From the NCBI RefSeq assembly GCF_014337195.1, contig NZ_CP060634.1, forward strand, positions 310,001 through 374,000: a stretch of DNA of 64,000 nt, given 5' to 3'. Below, in pieces: positions 8,911 to 18,388 of this stretch (the stretch's first letter is position 1; each line of letters begins with the position of its first letter). Made by a program: the position numbers and the translations under genes. The stretch is from Qiania dongpingensis. Its GTDB lineage: Bacteria; Bacillota; Clostridia; Lachnospirales; Lachnospiraceae. Below the pieces are notes generated by a model. The model saw nothing but the letters and a program-made list of their open reading frames with translations. It was not told the origin of the DNA and searched no databases.

Positions 8911-10257
8911 TTATTGCATGTCTTTCAGGAATTTTACCAATTGTACAGCCTCAGTGGGCCCAACAATCACATCCCAGCCGGGAAGCTTGGCTTCGACATC
9001 GCCCTTCAATACGGCAACCTTACCGGGCAGTACCAGGGTCCTGTTCTTGATTTTGTCCTCGATTCCCTCTTCCTGAATGAATTTCGCAATGGAGGTGGAG
9101 GACAGCTTGCCTGCGGCCCAGGCAGTAAGTACGGAAAGCCCGCCTGCATCACTGATCAGCAGGTTACAGGGAACGCCGGAACGCTCCAGCTCACCGGATA
9201 CCACGAAATAGGTCAGCGCAAAGTCAACTGTCGTCAGGCAGATAGAGTTCTCATCTCCGCCATTGATCGGATAAACGCCTGGCTCCACCTTCATAGGCTT
9301 CTGAGGATCTGTAAATACATTTTGTCTCAAACCGTACAGAGGCAGAGCCTGTGCATAGCTCATGCCTTCCATAACGATGATAGAACCATACTTCAGTGTG
9401 AACAGGGAAGCCAATGCTGCCTGCAGATGAGAATCACCGGAAGCCAATACGCCTACATTCACCAACGAAGGATAGCCAAAGGTTCTGTCCTGATCCTTCA
9501 GAGCAGCCCTTCTCATCTGTACTGCAGTTGCAAACGCATCCTTGATGGAGCTTGTTCCGACATCCAAAACCAGGTTCTTGTTTCCAAGCTTCTCAATTTT
9601 AGCTACAGTATCGTAAAGCTCATCGATGCTGCTTCCGGTCACTCCGAGTACAACGCCGGCTTCTGAAGCCAGCTTGCTCATAGCCTCAAAGTTGGAAGCA
9701 TCCGCGCCGTTGAGGATGGGCTTTGCGTCCTTGCAGGCATCTAAAGCAGCCTTTGCGGCAGCCTCATCCTTCACATTCAGGATCAAAGTCCTTCCAAGAG
9801 CGGCGGCTTTTTTCACAACCTCCACATACTTGTCGACACCGGCGGATTCGCCATAGCTTATGGACACAAATTCCACATACATCCTCTCACCGATACGCAC
9901 ATAGTCAACGGCAGGAATGGCAGCCAGGATCTCATCGATCTTTGCGTCCTCCATGCAGCTGCATACGGATACGGCATATCTTGTCTTGCTCACATATGTT
10001 TTTTCGTGTCTGTACAGAACGGTCTCACCGCCCAATGTCTGCTCTGCATCTCCAGCTCCGACTTTGATCGTCTTCATGGGCGGCGCTGTCGCCTCGGACA
10101 AGGATGCGATCGCATCCTCGCTCATATGAGGACACTGTTCGATTTTCATGGCGCCGCTGGCCACCTTCATGGAAAACGCCATACAGGTAGGGCAGCCGCA
10201 CTCCTTACAGTTTTTTTTGGGTGTTAATTTGAAAATATCAAGACCTTTAAGTGCCAT
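8911..10257 (-). CDS. acsC: Corrinoid/iron-sulfur protein large (gamma) subunit
   Basis: A 448-residue protein with N-terminal 4Fe-4S ligands Cys17, Cys20, Cys25 and Cys42, followed by TIM-barrel and C-terminal corrinoid-binding parts (late motifs VSGELERSGVPCNLLISDAGG and GKVAVLKGDVEAKL). With AcsD it forms the carrier that accepts a methyl group from AcsE and hands it to acetyl-CoA synthase. The cluster supplies electrons for reactivation of the cobalt. Normal length; 24 bases after acsD. Confidence 0.96.
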   Translation of the reverse strand: MALKGLDIFKLTPKKNCKECGCPTCMAFSMKVASGAMKIEQCPHMSEDAIASLSEATAPPMKTIKVGAGDAEQTLGGETVLYRHEKTYVSKTRYAVSVCSCMEDAKIDEILAAIPAVDYVRIGERMYVEFVSISYGESAGVDKYVEVVKKAAALGRTLILNVKDEAAAKAALDACKDAKPILNGADASNFEAMSKLASEAGVVLGVTGSSIDELYDTVAKIEKLGNKNLVLDVGTSSIKDAFATAVQMRRAALKDQDRTFGYPSLVNVGVLASGDSHLQAALASLFTLKYGSIIVMEGMSYAQALPLYGLRQNVFTDPQKPMKVEPGVYPINGGDENSICLTTVDFALTYFVVSGELERSGVPCNLLISDAGGLSVLTAWAAGKLSSTSIAKFIQEEGIEDKIKNRTLVLPGKVAVLKGDVEAKLPGWDVIVGPTEAVQLVKFLKDMQ

Positions 10258-10281
10258 TGTTATTTTTCCTCCTGTTCTTCC

Positions 10282-11223
10282 TTAAATCAATTCTTTAATC
10301 ATCTTGGAAATTGTTGCAATAGATACAGGATGTTTTAAAATAACTGCATTGGAGCCGGATGCCAGACAAGCGGCAGCAGTTTCAACCTCCATATCAATAC
10401 CTCTGTCTTCAGCGGGACCCCACTCCGGAACATCCTCTTCCGAAGCGGCTGCTTCTTTAACATTCCATACTTCATCTCCTACCGGAGTCACGATGGGCAT
10501 CTGAAGCATAGCGTCACCCTGAGCCAAAGCTGCAGCCTTTACACGGTCCATGGTTGAAACCACATATTCAAAGCCATAGCCGGCAGCGGCGGCGCCTACG
10601 TTCATGCAGATACGCTCAGGCTTTACGCCAAGCTGTGTCAGCAATACGTTAAGCTGTTTTGCGAGGTTGATATCTACGGCCGATTCTGCGCCGACGACCT
10701 GGTCATAAGCCAGACCCGCGGCAGCACCTACGTTCTTGTAATTCTCTTCTCTTGCAGCCAGCAGAAGGACATTCTTGCCCTGTGTCGCCTCCGCCACCTT
10801 TGCCAAGAGCTCTGCATCTTTCTCCACATTTTTGGAGCCTTCCACCACGAGCGGCTTGTCTACGGCATCTGCGACCTGTTTTACCAGTTCTACCAGTTCT
10901 TCTGTGGACTTATTCACACCATTGGGATCTCCGCCTTCCAGTCTCAGGCAGACGAAATCTGCTCCTTCTACAGTGGCGGCTTTCTTTGCAATGTCGACGA
11001 CGGTCTCGCATCCGGCATAAAATTCCTTCATACAGGCAGGTTCATTTTCCAACCCCATATCGGATACTTCGATACCAATCTTAGGTGCGTTTTCAATGGG
11101 AGCGTCAAATGTATAAAAAGGAAATACATTTTCACCTCCGAGTGTGATTTTGTTGTCGCCTGTTCCAATTTCTACTGTCTGAATGGCAGCGTTAAATTTC
11201 TGTGCTTTTTTTGTGAACGGCAT
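10282..11223 (-). CDS. acsD: Corrinoid/iron-sulfur protein small (delta) subunit
   Basis: A 313-residue TIM-barrel protein, partner of AcsC in the methyl carrier. Recognised by FYTFDAPIENAPKIGIEV, CLRLEGGDPN and the C-terminal DRGIDMEVETAAACLASGS. The two subunits share the corrinoid between them. No iron-sulfur ligands, as expected. The gap to acsB upstream is 183 bases and holds two strong hairpins; AGGAGGCGAG precedes the ATG. Confidence 0.96.
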   Translation of the reverse strand: MPFTKKAQKFNAAIQTVEIGTGDNKITLGGENVFPFYTFDAPIENAPKIGIEVSDMGLENEPACMKEFYAGCETVVDIAKKAATVEGADFVCLRLEGGDPNGVNKSTEELVELVKQVADAVDKPLVVEGSKNVEKDAELLAKVAEATQGKNVLLLAAREENYKNVGAAAGLAYDQVVGAESAVDINLAKQLNVLLTQLGVKPERICMNVGAAAAGYGFEYVVSTMDRVKAAALAQGDAMLQMPIVTPVGDEVWNVKEAAASEEDVPEWGPAEDRGIDMEVETAAACLASGSNAVILKHPVSIATISKMIKELI

Positions 11224-11273
11224 TTCCTACTCGCCTCCTTGAAATTAATTGTACACTTTATATTGATATTGCA

Positions 11274-11355
11274 GCCTGTCCTTCTCTCATGCTTCGATAG
11301 GACAAGCCTCTATCAGCAGGAAGCAGGAGCCGCCCTCCCTATCAGGGCGCTCCTG
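11274..11355 (-). other. Two strong intercistronic hairpins between acsB and acsD
   Basis: On the minus strand, CAGGAGC-GCCCT pairs with AGGGC-GCTCCTG (11355-11324), and CTTGTCCT pairs with AGGACAGG (about 11306-11275, one wobble). Neither is followed by a T run, so they look like RNA-processing or stability structures, not terminators. They may allow acsDC messages to be kept at a different level from acsB. Confidence 0.6.
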
Positions 11356-11406
11356 AACCGCTGCTGTCAGTTAGGTAAAAACACTTGATACTTTACTTTG
11401 AAAATC

Positions 11407-13536
11407 TTACATCATAGGTTCCATTGCTAGAGCCGGATGGTTTTTCTCTGTCAGGAATTCAAGCAAGGTTTCGGGATCTTCTGCTATCGTCTCATCACCG
11501 ACCATATCGGTAAAGTTATCGATTCCGTACAGTTCTTTCGCAGTCGCGTTCAGTCTGTCCGCCACCTGCTCCTTCAAATCCTTAGGCATCCATACGATTC
11601 TCTCGATTCCGCCCTCTGCCTTCATGAATTTCTTGGAAGCAATAAAATGCTTGCCATGGCCCATGAAACCGGGAGTCTGAACACCGCCGCCTGTCATGGA
11701 GGCCAGCTCGGGGAAGGTCATTCCAAGAGGAGTCATACCCGCGTACTCACGGTTTGCGATGATAACGCCATTGGAGAAAGGCTCGATACCGCAGATACAC
11801 TCGAAGCATCCGCAGGAGGTCATAGGCTTCTCCATGATAGAATACAGGGATACGTCTTCCAGCGCGCCCTGAGAGAACTTGCGGACGGCTTCATTCACAT
11901 CCTCATATTCACCGATTCTCTCATCGATGGGACGTTCTTTCGTGATGACCTGGCAGGGGCCATTGGGCTCCAGCTCGTTGGTAGCCTTAGCATCCAGCCA
12001 TGAAACGGCTCCGCAGAGACCAAGACGCTCCGGAGTTACCACACATACATGGCTCGGAGAGAATGCCTGGCAGAGGATACAGCTGTAATATACGTCAACC
12101 GATTCATCGGTCAGGGACTTCAGTCTGTCATCACGTTTATCAAACGCGGGAATCGCCAGATTATGACGAAGCTCAGTAACCTTATCCGCATCTGTGTAAA
12201 TCTTCACCTGGCATTTGTCAACGACCGCGTCAAAGTCATTCTTAATCTTTGCATACAGCACCTCGCCGATATGCTTTGCACGGAAGCCTGCCTGGAACGC
12301 CGTATCGCTGATACGCACACGGATCATGTCACGCTGTCCGGTATGCATCACACCTTCGATACAGTTGATATAGCTATGGAATTTACGCTCGAATACGGAC
12401 TCAAAGTCGGACTGCATGCTCTTGCCCGCAACTTCTACAATATAAGCGATGCTGTGCTTGCTTCCGAACTCAAATTCGTCAAAATCAGGCCCGATCACTT
12501 CAATCTTATGATCTTCGATCTCAGAAGCGTCTTTTGTCTGGACCAGCTCAAAGCAGTCCACTCTGGAACCGTCAAACTCAACCTGCATGTTCTTTCTGCG
12601 GATGATCTCACCCTCAAATGCAGATGCAAATGCCACGGGAATATCAATATTCGTGATCTTAATCTTGATATCGCGTGCTTCCAGGGAGGTTGCATTGAAC
12701 TTGGATACGTCTTCCTGAACGATCAGACTCTTCGGCACTCTGAAAATATTTTCCGTTTCATTGGTGATGACCGGGAAGCCGAGGGCGATCGCGCCGGCGC
12801 CGCAGGCGACCACGACATCATCAAGAGGAGCGAAGGCATTGACAAATGCCGGTACACGCTCAAAGGTATACTTCATAAGGGCACCTGCATCTCCAGGAGC
12901 CACATTGCCGAAGATAAGGGCCGCACGGATGGCAACGGATACCACATGGATCACAGCCGTCACATCCTTGCCAAGCGGAATCACACGGACACCTGCGCCC
13001 ATGTTTACACCCTTCTCCGCACACTGGTCGATCACATCGCCTACCAACGTCACCAGAATACCCTGTGCCTGATAACTCTTTACAAGAGCAGCTGCATCAT
13101 CGGCCGTAGGCGCTTTTCCAAGGATAACTGCCACCCCGGGGATATCGCCGGTTACCAGCGGCACGCCCAGCTCACGGATAATGGCATCGGCCAGATGGCC
13201 ATAGCAAGGTTCGCTGTAGGGCTCCGCTCCGTCAATATATTTCAGTACTTCAATAAATTCTGCGCATAATGCGGTAGCAACGCCGGACATAAACGCATCA
13301 TTCAGTCTCTTCTCACGGGTCATAAGGCTCTTAGCCACACCCAAAGCATCCTTTAATTCCCCCAGATTGGTGACTTTTGTGCCTGTCACACCGTAATAGC
13401 AGGGTAAGCTGTATGCGGTATTGGGGAAGGATACTTCCTTATCCGCGCCGTGTTTCTCGATCGCAGCGTTGATCGCGCCTTCTGTGAGGCCATACACTGC
13501 ATCCGAACCATTAAATACTCTATCAAATAGTGTCAC
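11407..13536 (-). CDS. acsB: Acetyl-CoA synthase catalytic subunit (CODH/ACS complex)
   Basis: A 709-residue enzyme that builds acetyl-CoA from CO, the corrinoid methyl group and CoA at the A-cluster. The cluster ligands are visible: Cys-x2-Cys-x8-Cys-x9-Cys starting at CILCQAFSPSHVC, and the Cys-Gly-Cys of TSCGCFECICG that holds the proximal nickel. The start is the GTG at 13536 (VTLFDRVFNGSDAVYGL), eleven bases after the cooC stop and seven bases after AGGAGG; an upstream TTG would overlap the ribosome site. Length and C-terminus fit the bacterial family, whose full N-terminal CO-tunnel domain is present. Confidence 0.96.
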   Translation of the reverse strand: MTLFDRVFNGSDAVYGLTEGAINAAIEKHGADKEVSFPNTAYSLPCYYGVTGTKVTNLGELKDALGVAKSLMTREKRLNDAFMSGVATALCAEFIEVLKYIDGAEPYSEPCYGHLADAIIRELGVPLVTGDIPGVAVILGKAPTADDAAALVKSYQAQGILVTLVGDVIDQCAEKGVNMGAGVRVIPLGKDVTAVIHVVSVAIRAALIFGNVAPGDAGALMKYTFERVPAFVNAFAPLDDVVVACGAGAIALGFPVITNETENIFRVPKSLIVQEDVSKFNATSLEARDIKIKITNIDIPVAFASAFEGEIIRRKNMQVEFDGSRVDCFELVQTKDASEIEDHKIEVIGPDFDEFEFGSKHSIAYIVEVAGKSMQSDFESVFERKFHSYINCIEGVMHTGQRDMIRVRISDTAFQAGFRAKHIGEVLYAKIKNDFDAVVDKCQVKIYTDADKVTELRHNLAIPAFDKRDDRLKSLTDESVDVYYSCILCQAFSPSHVCVVTPERLGLCGAVSWLDAKATNELEPNGPCQVITKERPIDERIGEYEDVNEAVRKFSQGALEDVSLYSIMEKPMTSCGCFECICGIEPFSNGVIIANREYAGMTPLGMTFPELASMTGGGVQTPGFMGHGKHFIASKKFMKAEGGIERIVWMPKDLKEQVADRLNATAKELYGIDNFTDMVGDETIAEDPETLLEFLTEKNHPALAMEPMM

Positions 13537-13547
13537 TGTTCTACCTC

Positions 13548-14321
13548 CTAACAATTTGCCTCTTCATCAATTTTTTCTTTGATCTTCTGAATCTCCGCCT
13601 TAACGGCAGGACTGAAATCATATGGAGATTTCCCCTGTCTGTCAGCGTCGATCACCTCAGAATTATAGTGGATGAAGCCCAAGAGGTCTTCGGCAGGAAT
13701 CTTGCTCTTTATAAACTCTTCATCTTCCGTCCCGCGGACCTTATTGGCCACGACCTTCACCTGCTTCACGCCCAGGTCGTCAGCCAGGCGCTTAACATTC
13801 CGATAGGTCTGTACGCTCCTGGCACCTGGCTCGATCACTACGACGAACTGGTCCATCCCTTCTGTTGTTCCCCTGCCCAGATGCTCCAGGCCGGCTTCCA
13901 TATCCAGGATCACCACATCGTCGCTTCTGAGGACCAGATGGTTGATGATTCGTTTTAACATCACATGCTCCGGGCATACACAGCCGCTGCCGCCTGTCTC
14001 CACAGTGCCCAATACCAGCAGCTTAACGCCGTTGCAGCTTTTTGCGTACAGTGCAGGGATATCATCCACCTTTGGATTTATCCGAAAAAACTTATTCGTC
14101 TCATCGGCGCCGGTTCTTTCCTGGATGAGCTTTCGCATCTTGGTTATGGGAACGATACGGTCCAATTCTTCATCGGAAAAGCCGAGCGCCAATCCCAGAT
14201 TCGCATCCGGATCCACATCTGCGGCCAGTACATTCTTCCCTTCCTCAGCATAAAGCCTTGCCAGAGTAGCCGCGAACGTAGTCTTTCCTACGCCGCCCTT
14301 TCCTGTCACAGCAATTTTCAT
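13548..14321 (-). CDS. cooC: CooC-type nickel-insertion ATPase (second copy)
   Basis: A 257-residue MinD/ArsA-like ATPase beginning MKIAVTGKGGVGKTTFAATL, with the deviant Walker A motif (Lys-Gly-Gly-Val-Gly-Lys-Thr-Thr) and the metal-binding Cys-x-Cys in GSGCVCPEHVML. CooC homologues dimerise through this pair and load nickel into CODH (C-cluster) or ACS (A-cluster). Sitting directly before acsB, it may be the ACS-directed member (AcsF-like), while the copy before acsA may serve CODH; that split is inference. Confidence 0.92.
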   Translation of the reverse strand: MKIAVTGKGGVGKTTFAATLARLYAEEGKNVLAADVDPDANLGLALGFSDEELDRIVPITKMRKLIQERTGADETNKFFRINPKVDDIPALYAKSCNGVKLLVLGTVETGGSGCVCPEHVMLKRIINHLVLRSDDVVILDMEAGLEHLGRGTTEGMDQFVVVIEPGARSVQTYRNVKRLADDLGVKQVKVVANKVRGTEDEEFIKSKIPAEDLLGFIHYNSEVIDADRQGKSPYDFSPAVKAEIQKIKEKIDEEANC

Positions 14322-14361
14322 GTCTTATTCACCTCTAGTTTTTATCATCGAAAGCCTTGCA

Positions 14362-16254
14362 TCAGATACCGATCGCAGCTCTCTTTTCTTCAATTCTATC
14401 AATCATGGAATCAACCAGCTTATCAATATCTTTTTCTACCGTATAAGCTGCTTCAACCCACTCTCTGACGCCATTTGTCAAAAGCTCGGCAACCTCAGAA
14501 GATCCAGATACATAAGGGTCAACGCCTAAGAAGGTATCAATACCAGTAGCCACAACATAGTTACCGATTGAAACGGCCTTTTCTGACATCCACTCAGGAG
14601 CACAGCCCACTACCGGCAGCTGAGAGATCTTAAGTCCGGAATCCTTAGCCAAAGTCGCAGCCAGGATCATCATACGGCTGATATCCACACAAGAGCCCAT
14701 ATGAAGCACGGGAGGGATATCTGCCAGCTCACACACTCTCTTTAAGCCGGCGCCGCAAAGATCTTTTGACTGCTTATCCATAAGTCCTGCTTTCGCAGCA
14801 GCCTGCGCGGCGCAGCCGGAAGCGATGACTACGATATCGTTTGCTATCAGCTTCTTCATCAGCTCGATATGAGCATGGTCAGGACGGATTTTAGGGTTAT
14901 TGCAGCCTACCATCGCAACCGCACCGCGGATTACGCCGGAAGTGATGCACTCAATGAGAGGCTTGGTAGTACCGGTCTCATCCACCTGAGAGTTTGTGAC
15001 GCCGTCCAGAACCTTTACGATTGCTTCTACAGAATAACCGACAGTAGCTTTCTGCTTCATATCGGGAATGTATACCAAATCTTTGTTTCTGTTTACAAAA
15101 TTCTCACAGGCCAGCTTAACGATCGCCTTGGCATTTTCTCCCGCGTTCTCTGCATGGAACTCGATGAACTCAGAGTCAGGCATCTGAGCGATCGGAGAGG
15201 TAGTGATGAATTTTGTATGGAAGCATTTGCTCAGCGGCCCGAGTGCCGGGAAAATACACTGAACATCAACGACAATTGCTTCGCATGCTCCGGTCAGAAC
15301 TACGTTTTCCTGCTGCAGGAAGTTTCCAGCCATGGGAATCCCGCGGCGCATCGCTACTTCATTGGAGGTACAGCAGACGCCGGACACGGTAATGCCCTTT
15401 GCACCGAAAGATTTTGCATATGCGATCATTTCGGGATCATCGGCATACTCGCAGATCATCTCGGACAGGCTCGGATCATGGCCGTGTACGATGATATTTA
15501 CATTTTCTGCGTTCATAACACCTAAGTTTGCCTCTGTATCGATGGGCTTAGGAGTGCCGAACAGAACATCCGAAAATTCCGTGCCGCACATGGATCCGCC
15601 CCATCCGTCTGCAAGTCCTGCCCGCAGAGACTGGCGGATCAGAGCTTCCGGCTTGGAAGAACATCCCATATGAGTCATATGTAAGGAAGTGGAAACCTCA
15701 CGGTCGATCGCCCGGGGAGCGATCCCTTCTCTATCCCAGATATCCTGGGTGGTCTGAGGAGCCCTCTTCAGCCATCTCTGTGTACCGAAGGGTTTGCCAT
15801 ATTCCAGCAGAGCCAGCTCGGCCATCTCATGAGCCAGATCGTAAATATCTTTCCCTTCTGTTTCCACACCCCACTCTTTTGCAATCCTTTTCAGCTTCTC
15901 GGGGTCTTTTACTTTGTAATTTCCGTCTTCCGCGGACAGATACAAAGTATGGCAGATCTCACGTCCGTGATCCGAGTGAGTAGCCGCTCCGCCAGCGGTG
16001 AATTTCAGGTAGTTACGTCCTACGATGCCGTGTACGTCACATCCGCAGATGCCCCTGGGCGCTTTTGGTGTGATACGGCAGGGTCCCATGGCACAGATAC
16101 GGCAGCAGACACCGGTCTCACCAAATTTACAGTGAGGCGACTGGTTCTTCACCCTCAGCTGCCAGGAATCAGCGCCAACTTTTGCACCTGTTTCCAGGAG
16201 TCTGGCTGTAGCCGCCTCAAATTCATCAACGCTTGTTAACTTAAAGTCTCCCAT
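14362..16254 (-). CDS. acsA: Anaerobic carbon monoxide dehydrogenase catalytic subunit
   Basis: A 630-residue Ni-Fe-S CO dehydrogenase (CooS/AcsA). It reduces CO2 to CO for acetyl-CoA synthase. Visible ligands: Cys42 and Cys50 (D-cluster), Cys51, Cys54, Cys59 and Cys70 (B-cluster), and C-cluster segments SGVCCTSNEVAMRRGIP, AMVGCNNPK, ASGCAAQAAAKAG and LHMGSCVDISRMM. Length is normal. Flanked by two cooC genes, in one transcript with acsB, so it is the ACS-associated form and not a stand-alone CODH. Also known as cooS. Confidence 0.97.
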   Translation of the reverse strand: MGDFKLTSVDEFEAATARLLETGAKVGADSWQLRVKNQSPHCKFGETGVCCRICAMGPCRITPKAPRGICGCDVHGIVGRNYLKFTAGGAATHSDHGREICHTLYLSAEDGNYKVKDPEKLKRIAKEWGVETEGKDIYDLAHEMAELALLEYGKPFGTQRWLKRAPQTTQDIWDREGIAPRAIDREVSTSLHMTHMGCSSKPEALIRQSLRAGLADGWGGSMCGTEFSDVLFGTPKPIDTEANLGVMNAENVNIIVHGHDPSLSEMICEYADDPEMIAYAKSFGAKGITVSGVCCTSNEVAMRRGIPMAGNFLQQENVVLTGACEAIVVDVQCIFPALGPLSKCFHTKFITTSPIAQMPDSEFIEFHAENAGENAKAIVKLACENFVNRNKDLVYIPDMKQKATVGYSVEAIVKVLDGVTNSQVDETGTTKPLIECITSGVIRGAVAMVGCNNPKIRPDHAHIELMKKLIANDIVVIASGCAAQAAAKAGLMDKQSKDLCGAGLKRVCELADIPPVLHMGSCVDISRMMILAATLAKDSGLKISQLPVVGCAPEWMSEKAVSIGNYVVATGIDTFLGVDPYVSGSSEVAELLTNGVREWVEAAYTVEKDIDKLVDSMIDRIEEKRAAIGI

Positions 16255-16275
16255 TATTAACCTCCTTCAGTTTCA

Positions 16276-16295
16276 GCCCGCCTGATCAGGCGGGC
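16276..16295. other. Perfect 9-bp palindromic hairpin between cooC and acsA
   Basis: GCCCGCCTG and CAGGCGGGC face each other across two bases with no following T run on either strand. It lies between the upstream cooC stop and the acsA ribosome site and may protect or process the acsA message. Confidence 0.6.
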
Positions 16296-16307
16296 CATTC
16301 AATCCAT

Positions 16308-17084
16308 TTAAGAATGTAACAGCTTTTCCACTGCTTCAATCAAGGCCTTTCTCACCGGGGAATCCTGGGGCAGGTTCACTGCCGTCGGCCTCCCCTCACA
16401 GTCAAACTCATATACTGCTTCACTGTGGGGAACTACGCCGATCAGATTCAGTCCCTGATTACCAATCTCCTCCCGGATACCTTCGTTCAGGCTGCCTTCA
16501 GGCGCCCTGTTCACGATAAGCCCCATTGCTCCGGGATTCAATTTGCATTCCTTCACCAGCTCCGCAATCCTGCCAACTGCCTGGATTCCTCTCCTGGAAC
16601 AGTCACTTACCAGAATCACTGCATCCACATGGGGAAGAATCCCCCGGCTGATATGTTCCATACCGGCCTCATTGTCCACGACAATATATTCATATTGGCT
16701 GGAGAGTCTGGCGACTTGGGCCGTCAAAAGGCCATTCACGTAGCAGTAGCAGCCTGAGCCCTGGGTTCTCCCCATCACCAGCAAATCATAGTCGTCTTCT
16801 TCAACCAGCGCGGAATTGAACCGGAACGCCGCATAATCCTGCTTTGACATGCCTGCCGGAATCGGACTGGGATCCATCATTTCCGCCCGGGCTATCTCCT
16901 CCCGGATATCCCCCAGAGTCGATTCCACTTCCACGCCGAGAACCTCGTTCAGGTTGGAATTGGCATCCGCATCCACGGCCAGGATCGGCCCTTTTTCCTT
17001 TTCGCACAAATATTGAATCAGCAGACCGCAAAGAGTTGTCTTGCCAACGCCGCCCTTGCCTGCTACTGCAATCGTATAGGCCAT
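16308..17084 (-). CDS. cooC: CooC-type nickel-insertion ATPase (first copy)
   Basis: A 258-residue MinD-like ATPase, MAYTIAVAGKGGVGKTTLCG, with the deviant Walker A and a Cys-x-Cys in GSGCYCYVNGLLTAQV. It is expected to insert nickel into the CO dehydrogenase C-cluster. The ATG at 17084 was chosen because AAGGAGGGC lies at good distance; an ATG 18 bases upstream sits too near the metF stop and overlaps the ribosome site. It shares clear family features with the second copy but is only distantly similar. Confidence 0.92.
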   Translation of the reverse strand: MAYTIAVAGKGGVGKTTLCGLLIQYLCEKEKGPILAVDADANSNLNEVLGVEVESTLGDIREEIARAEMMDPSPIPAGMSKQDYAAFRFNSALVEEDDYDLLVMGRTQGSGCYCYVNGLLTAQVARLSSQYEYIVVDNEAGMEHISRGILPHVDAVILVSDCSRRGIQAVGRIAELVKECKLNPGAMGLIVNRAPEGSLNEGIREEIGNQGLNLIGVVPHSEAVYEFDCEGRPTAVNLPQDSPVRKALIEAVEKLLHS

Positions 17085-17119
17085 TTCAGTGCCCTCCTTC
17101 ATGTCTCATGTTTATGTGA

Positions 17120-18040
17120 TCAAACGATCGTACGCAGCCCTGACCGGTTGATGATCTCCGATACATCCTTCCATTTGTTAAGAGCATACATATGGATGCC
17201 GTCAACGCCGCATGCACGGTATTCATCCATCTGTTTGATGGTATATTCAATACCGGCCTCCTTGAAGGCAGCTTTCTTTTCATCAACCGCGGCATCGAAA
17301 GGCTCTTTATCAAACGGATTCGGGAAAATCCAGTTCTTTGAAATAATCTCGCAAAGCTTGCGGTCCATCACACAGGCGTTGCGGGAAAGTGCCATATTGA
17401 TGGTAGCAGCCATATCCAGGATCGGCATGATACCTACATCTACAGGCATGGTGATGCCGGCTTTGCGGATCGCATCCAGCCAGCGCTTGAACTGTTCCAT
17501 ATCCCAGCAGAGCTGAGTCATGATATAGTCAGCGCCATTATCCTGTTTCTGTTTCAGAACAGCGATATCGGCTTCCAGGCTGCGGCAGGAAATATGTCCC
17601 TCCGGAGAACCTGCGACAGCAATCTCGATCTTATCGCCGAATTCCTTCCGTACAAAAGCTACCAGGTCCGTAGCATAAGCGAAATCCCCGCCTGTTCCGG
17701 TCCAACCAAAAGGAAGGTCGCCGCGGAGCGCCAGCATGTTATTAACGCCGTGGTCCAGGTAATCCTGCAGCTGTTCTTTGATGCCTTCACGGGTATTGCC
17801 GATGCAGGTAAAATGAGTCACCGGCGTTGTTCCGGCTTTCTGGATCATCCCGCAGACATCCATGTTCTTTCCAACATTTGTTCCGCCGGCGCCATAGGTC
17901 ACGGAAATATAGTCCGGTTTGAATTCGCAAAGATGCTCAATGGTCCCCGGAAGGTTCTCCATGCCTTTGTCGGTCTTCGGCGGAAAAAGTTCGAAGGAAA
18001 AAGCTGTCCTCTCCTTCATGATCGCGGTTAACTGTTTCAT
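17120..18040 (-). CDS. metF: Methylenetetrahydrofolate reductase
   Basis: A 306-residue flavin TIM-barrel enzyme reducing methylene- to methyl-tetrahydrofolate, the last step before AcsE. The catalytic Glu17 is in FSFELFPPKTDKGMENL; ISVTYGAGGTN and the late FNPFDKEP-type segment follow the family. In many acetogens metF is paired with the zinc-finger/Fe-S partner metV, sometimes also rnfC2; here cooC follows within 36 bases and no metV is present, so this looks like a MetF-only reductase. AGGAGG lies eight bases before the ATG. Confidence 0.94.
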   Translation of the reverse strand: MKQLTAIMKERTAFSFELFPPKTDKGMENLPGTIEHLCEFKPDYISVTYGAGGTNVGKNMDVCGMIQKAGTTPVTHFTCIGNTREGIKEQLQDYLDHGVNNMLALRGDLPFGWTGTGGDFAYATDLVAFVRKEFGDKIEIAVAGSPEGHISCRSLEADIAVLKQKQDNGADYIMTQLCWDMEQFKRWLDAIRKAGITMPVDVGIMPILDMAATINMALSRNACVMDRKLCEIISKNWIFPNPFDKEPFDAAVDEKKAAFKEAGIEYTIKQMDEYRACGVDGIHMYALNKWKDVSEIINRSGLRTIV

Positions 18041-18126
18041 AATACATACCTCCTAAGTATATTTCATTTTGTTTTGAACCCATTATTAATTATGTGAGTG
18101 ATTATGTAACCTTCTTAAACTCAGTA

Positions 18127-18162
18127 AATACTGCCTCCTGATACTTTATCCGAGGCAGTATT
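18127..18162 (-). terminator. Hairpin after cooT
   Basis: AATACTGCCTC and GAGGCAGTATT form a perfect 11-bp stem in the 140-base gap between cooT and metF. The following minus-strand bases are only weakly T-rich, so it may be a leaky terminator that lowers metF and downstream transcription. A weak promoter-like pair (TTACAT, 16 bases, AATAAT) lies between it and metF. Confidence 0.55.
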
Positions 18163-18180
18163 CCATTCACTCTAAAGACT

Positions 18181-18375
18181 TCAGTCGGTGCAGCGGACCT
18201 TTACAATGCTGCCCGCCAGGTCAACCTCTGTCAAAGCTCCCTTTATTTTCATTTCCTTGCCGATGATGTCATACATGGTAATCAAATCTCCATCAATAAG
18301 GATCTTGCTGACGTTCTTAAGAAGGAGCGTCTCATCCTCTTCCGGCCGTTTGCCATAAACTGCTGCCAGACACAT
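18181..18375 (-). CDS. cooT: CooT family nickel-binding protein
   Basis: A 64-residue protein beginning MCLAAVYGK, with the Cys2 used by CooT to bind one nickel ion per dimer, and a small beta-barrel like that of HypC (IDGDLITMYDIIGKEMKIKG). CooT takes part in nickel handling for CO dehydrogenase. It follows the His-rich nickel protein by 13 bases, in the same unit. Confidence 0.88.
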   Translation of the reverse strand: MCLAAVYGKRPEEDETLLLKNVSKILIDGDLITMYDIIGKEMKIKGALTEVDLAGSIVKVRCTD

Positions 18376-18388
18376 TTTCCTTCACCTC

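Noticed and set aside
8083..9666. 527-codon forward ORF opposite acsE and acsC
   Set aside because: It is a mirror of two well-supported genes and crosses their boundary; its composition is that of antisense frames.
12049..13269. 406-codon forward ORF opposite acsB
   Set aside because: Antisense shadow of a catalytic gene with all its ligands in place.
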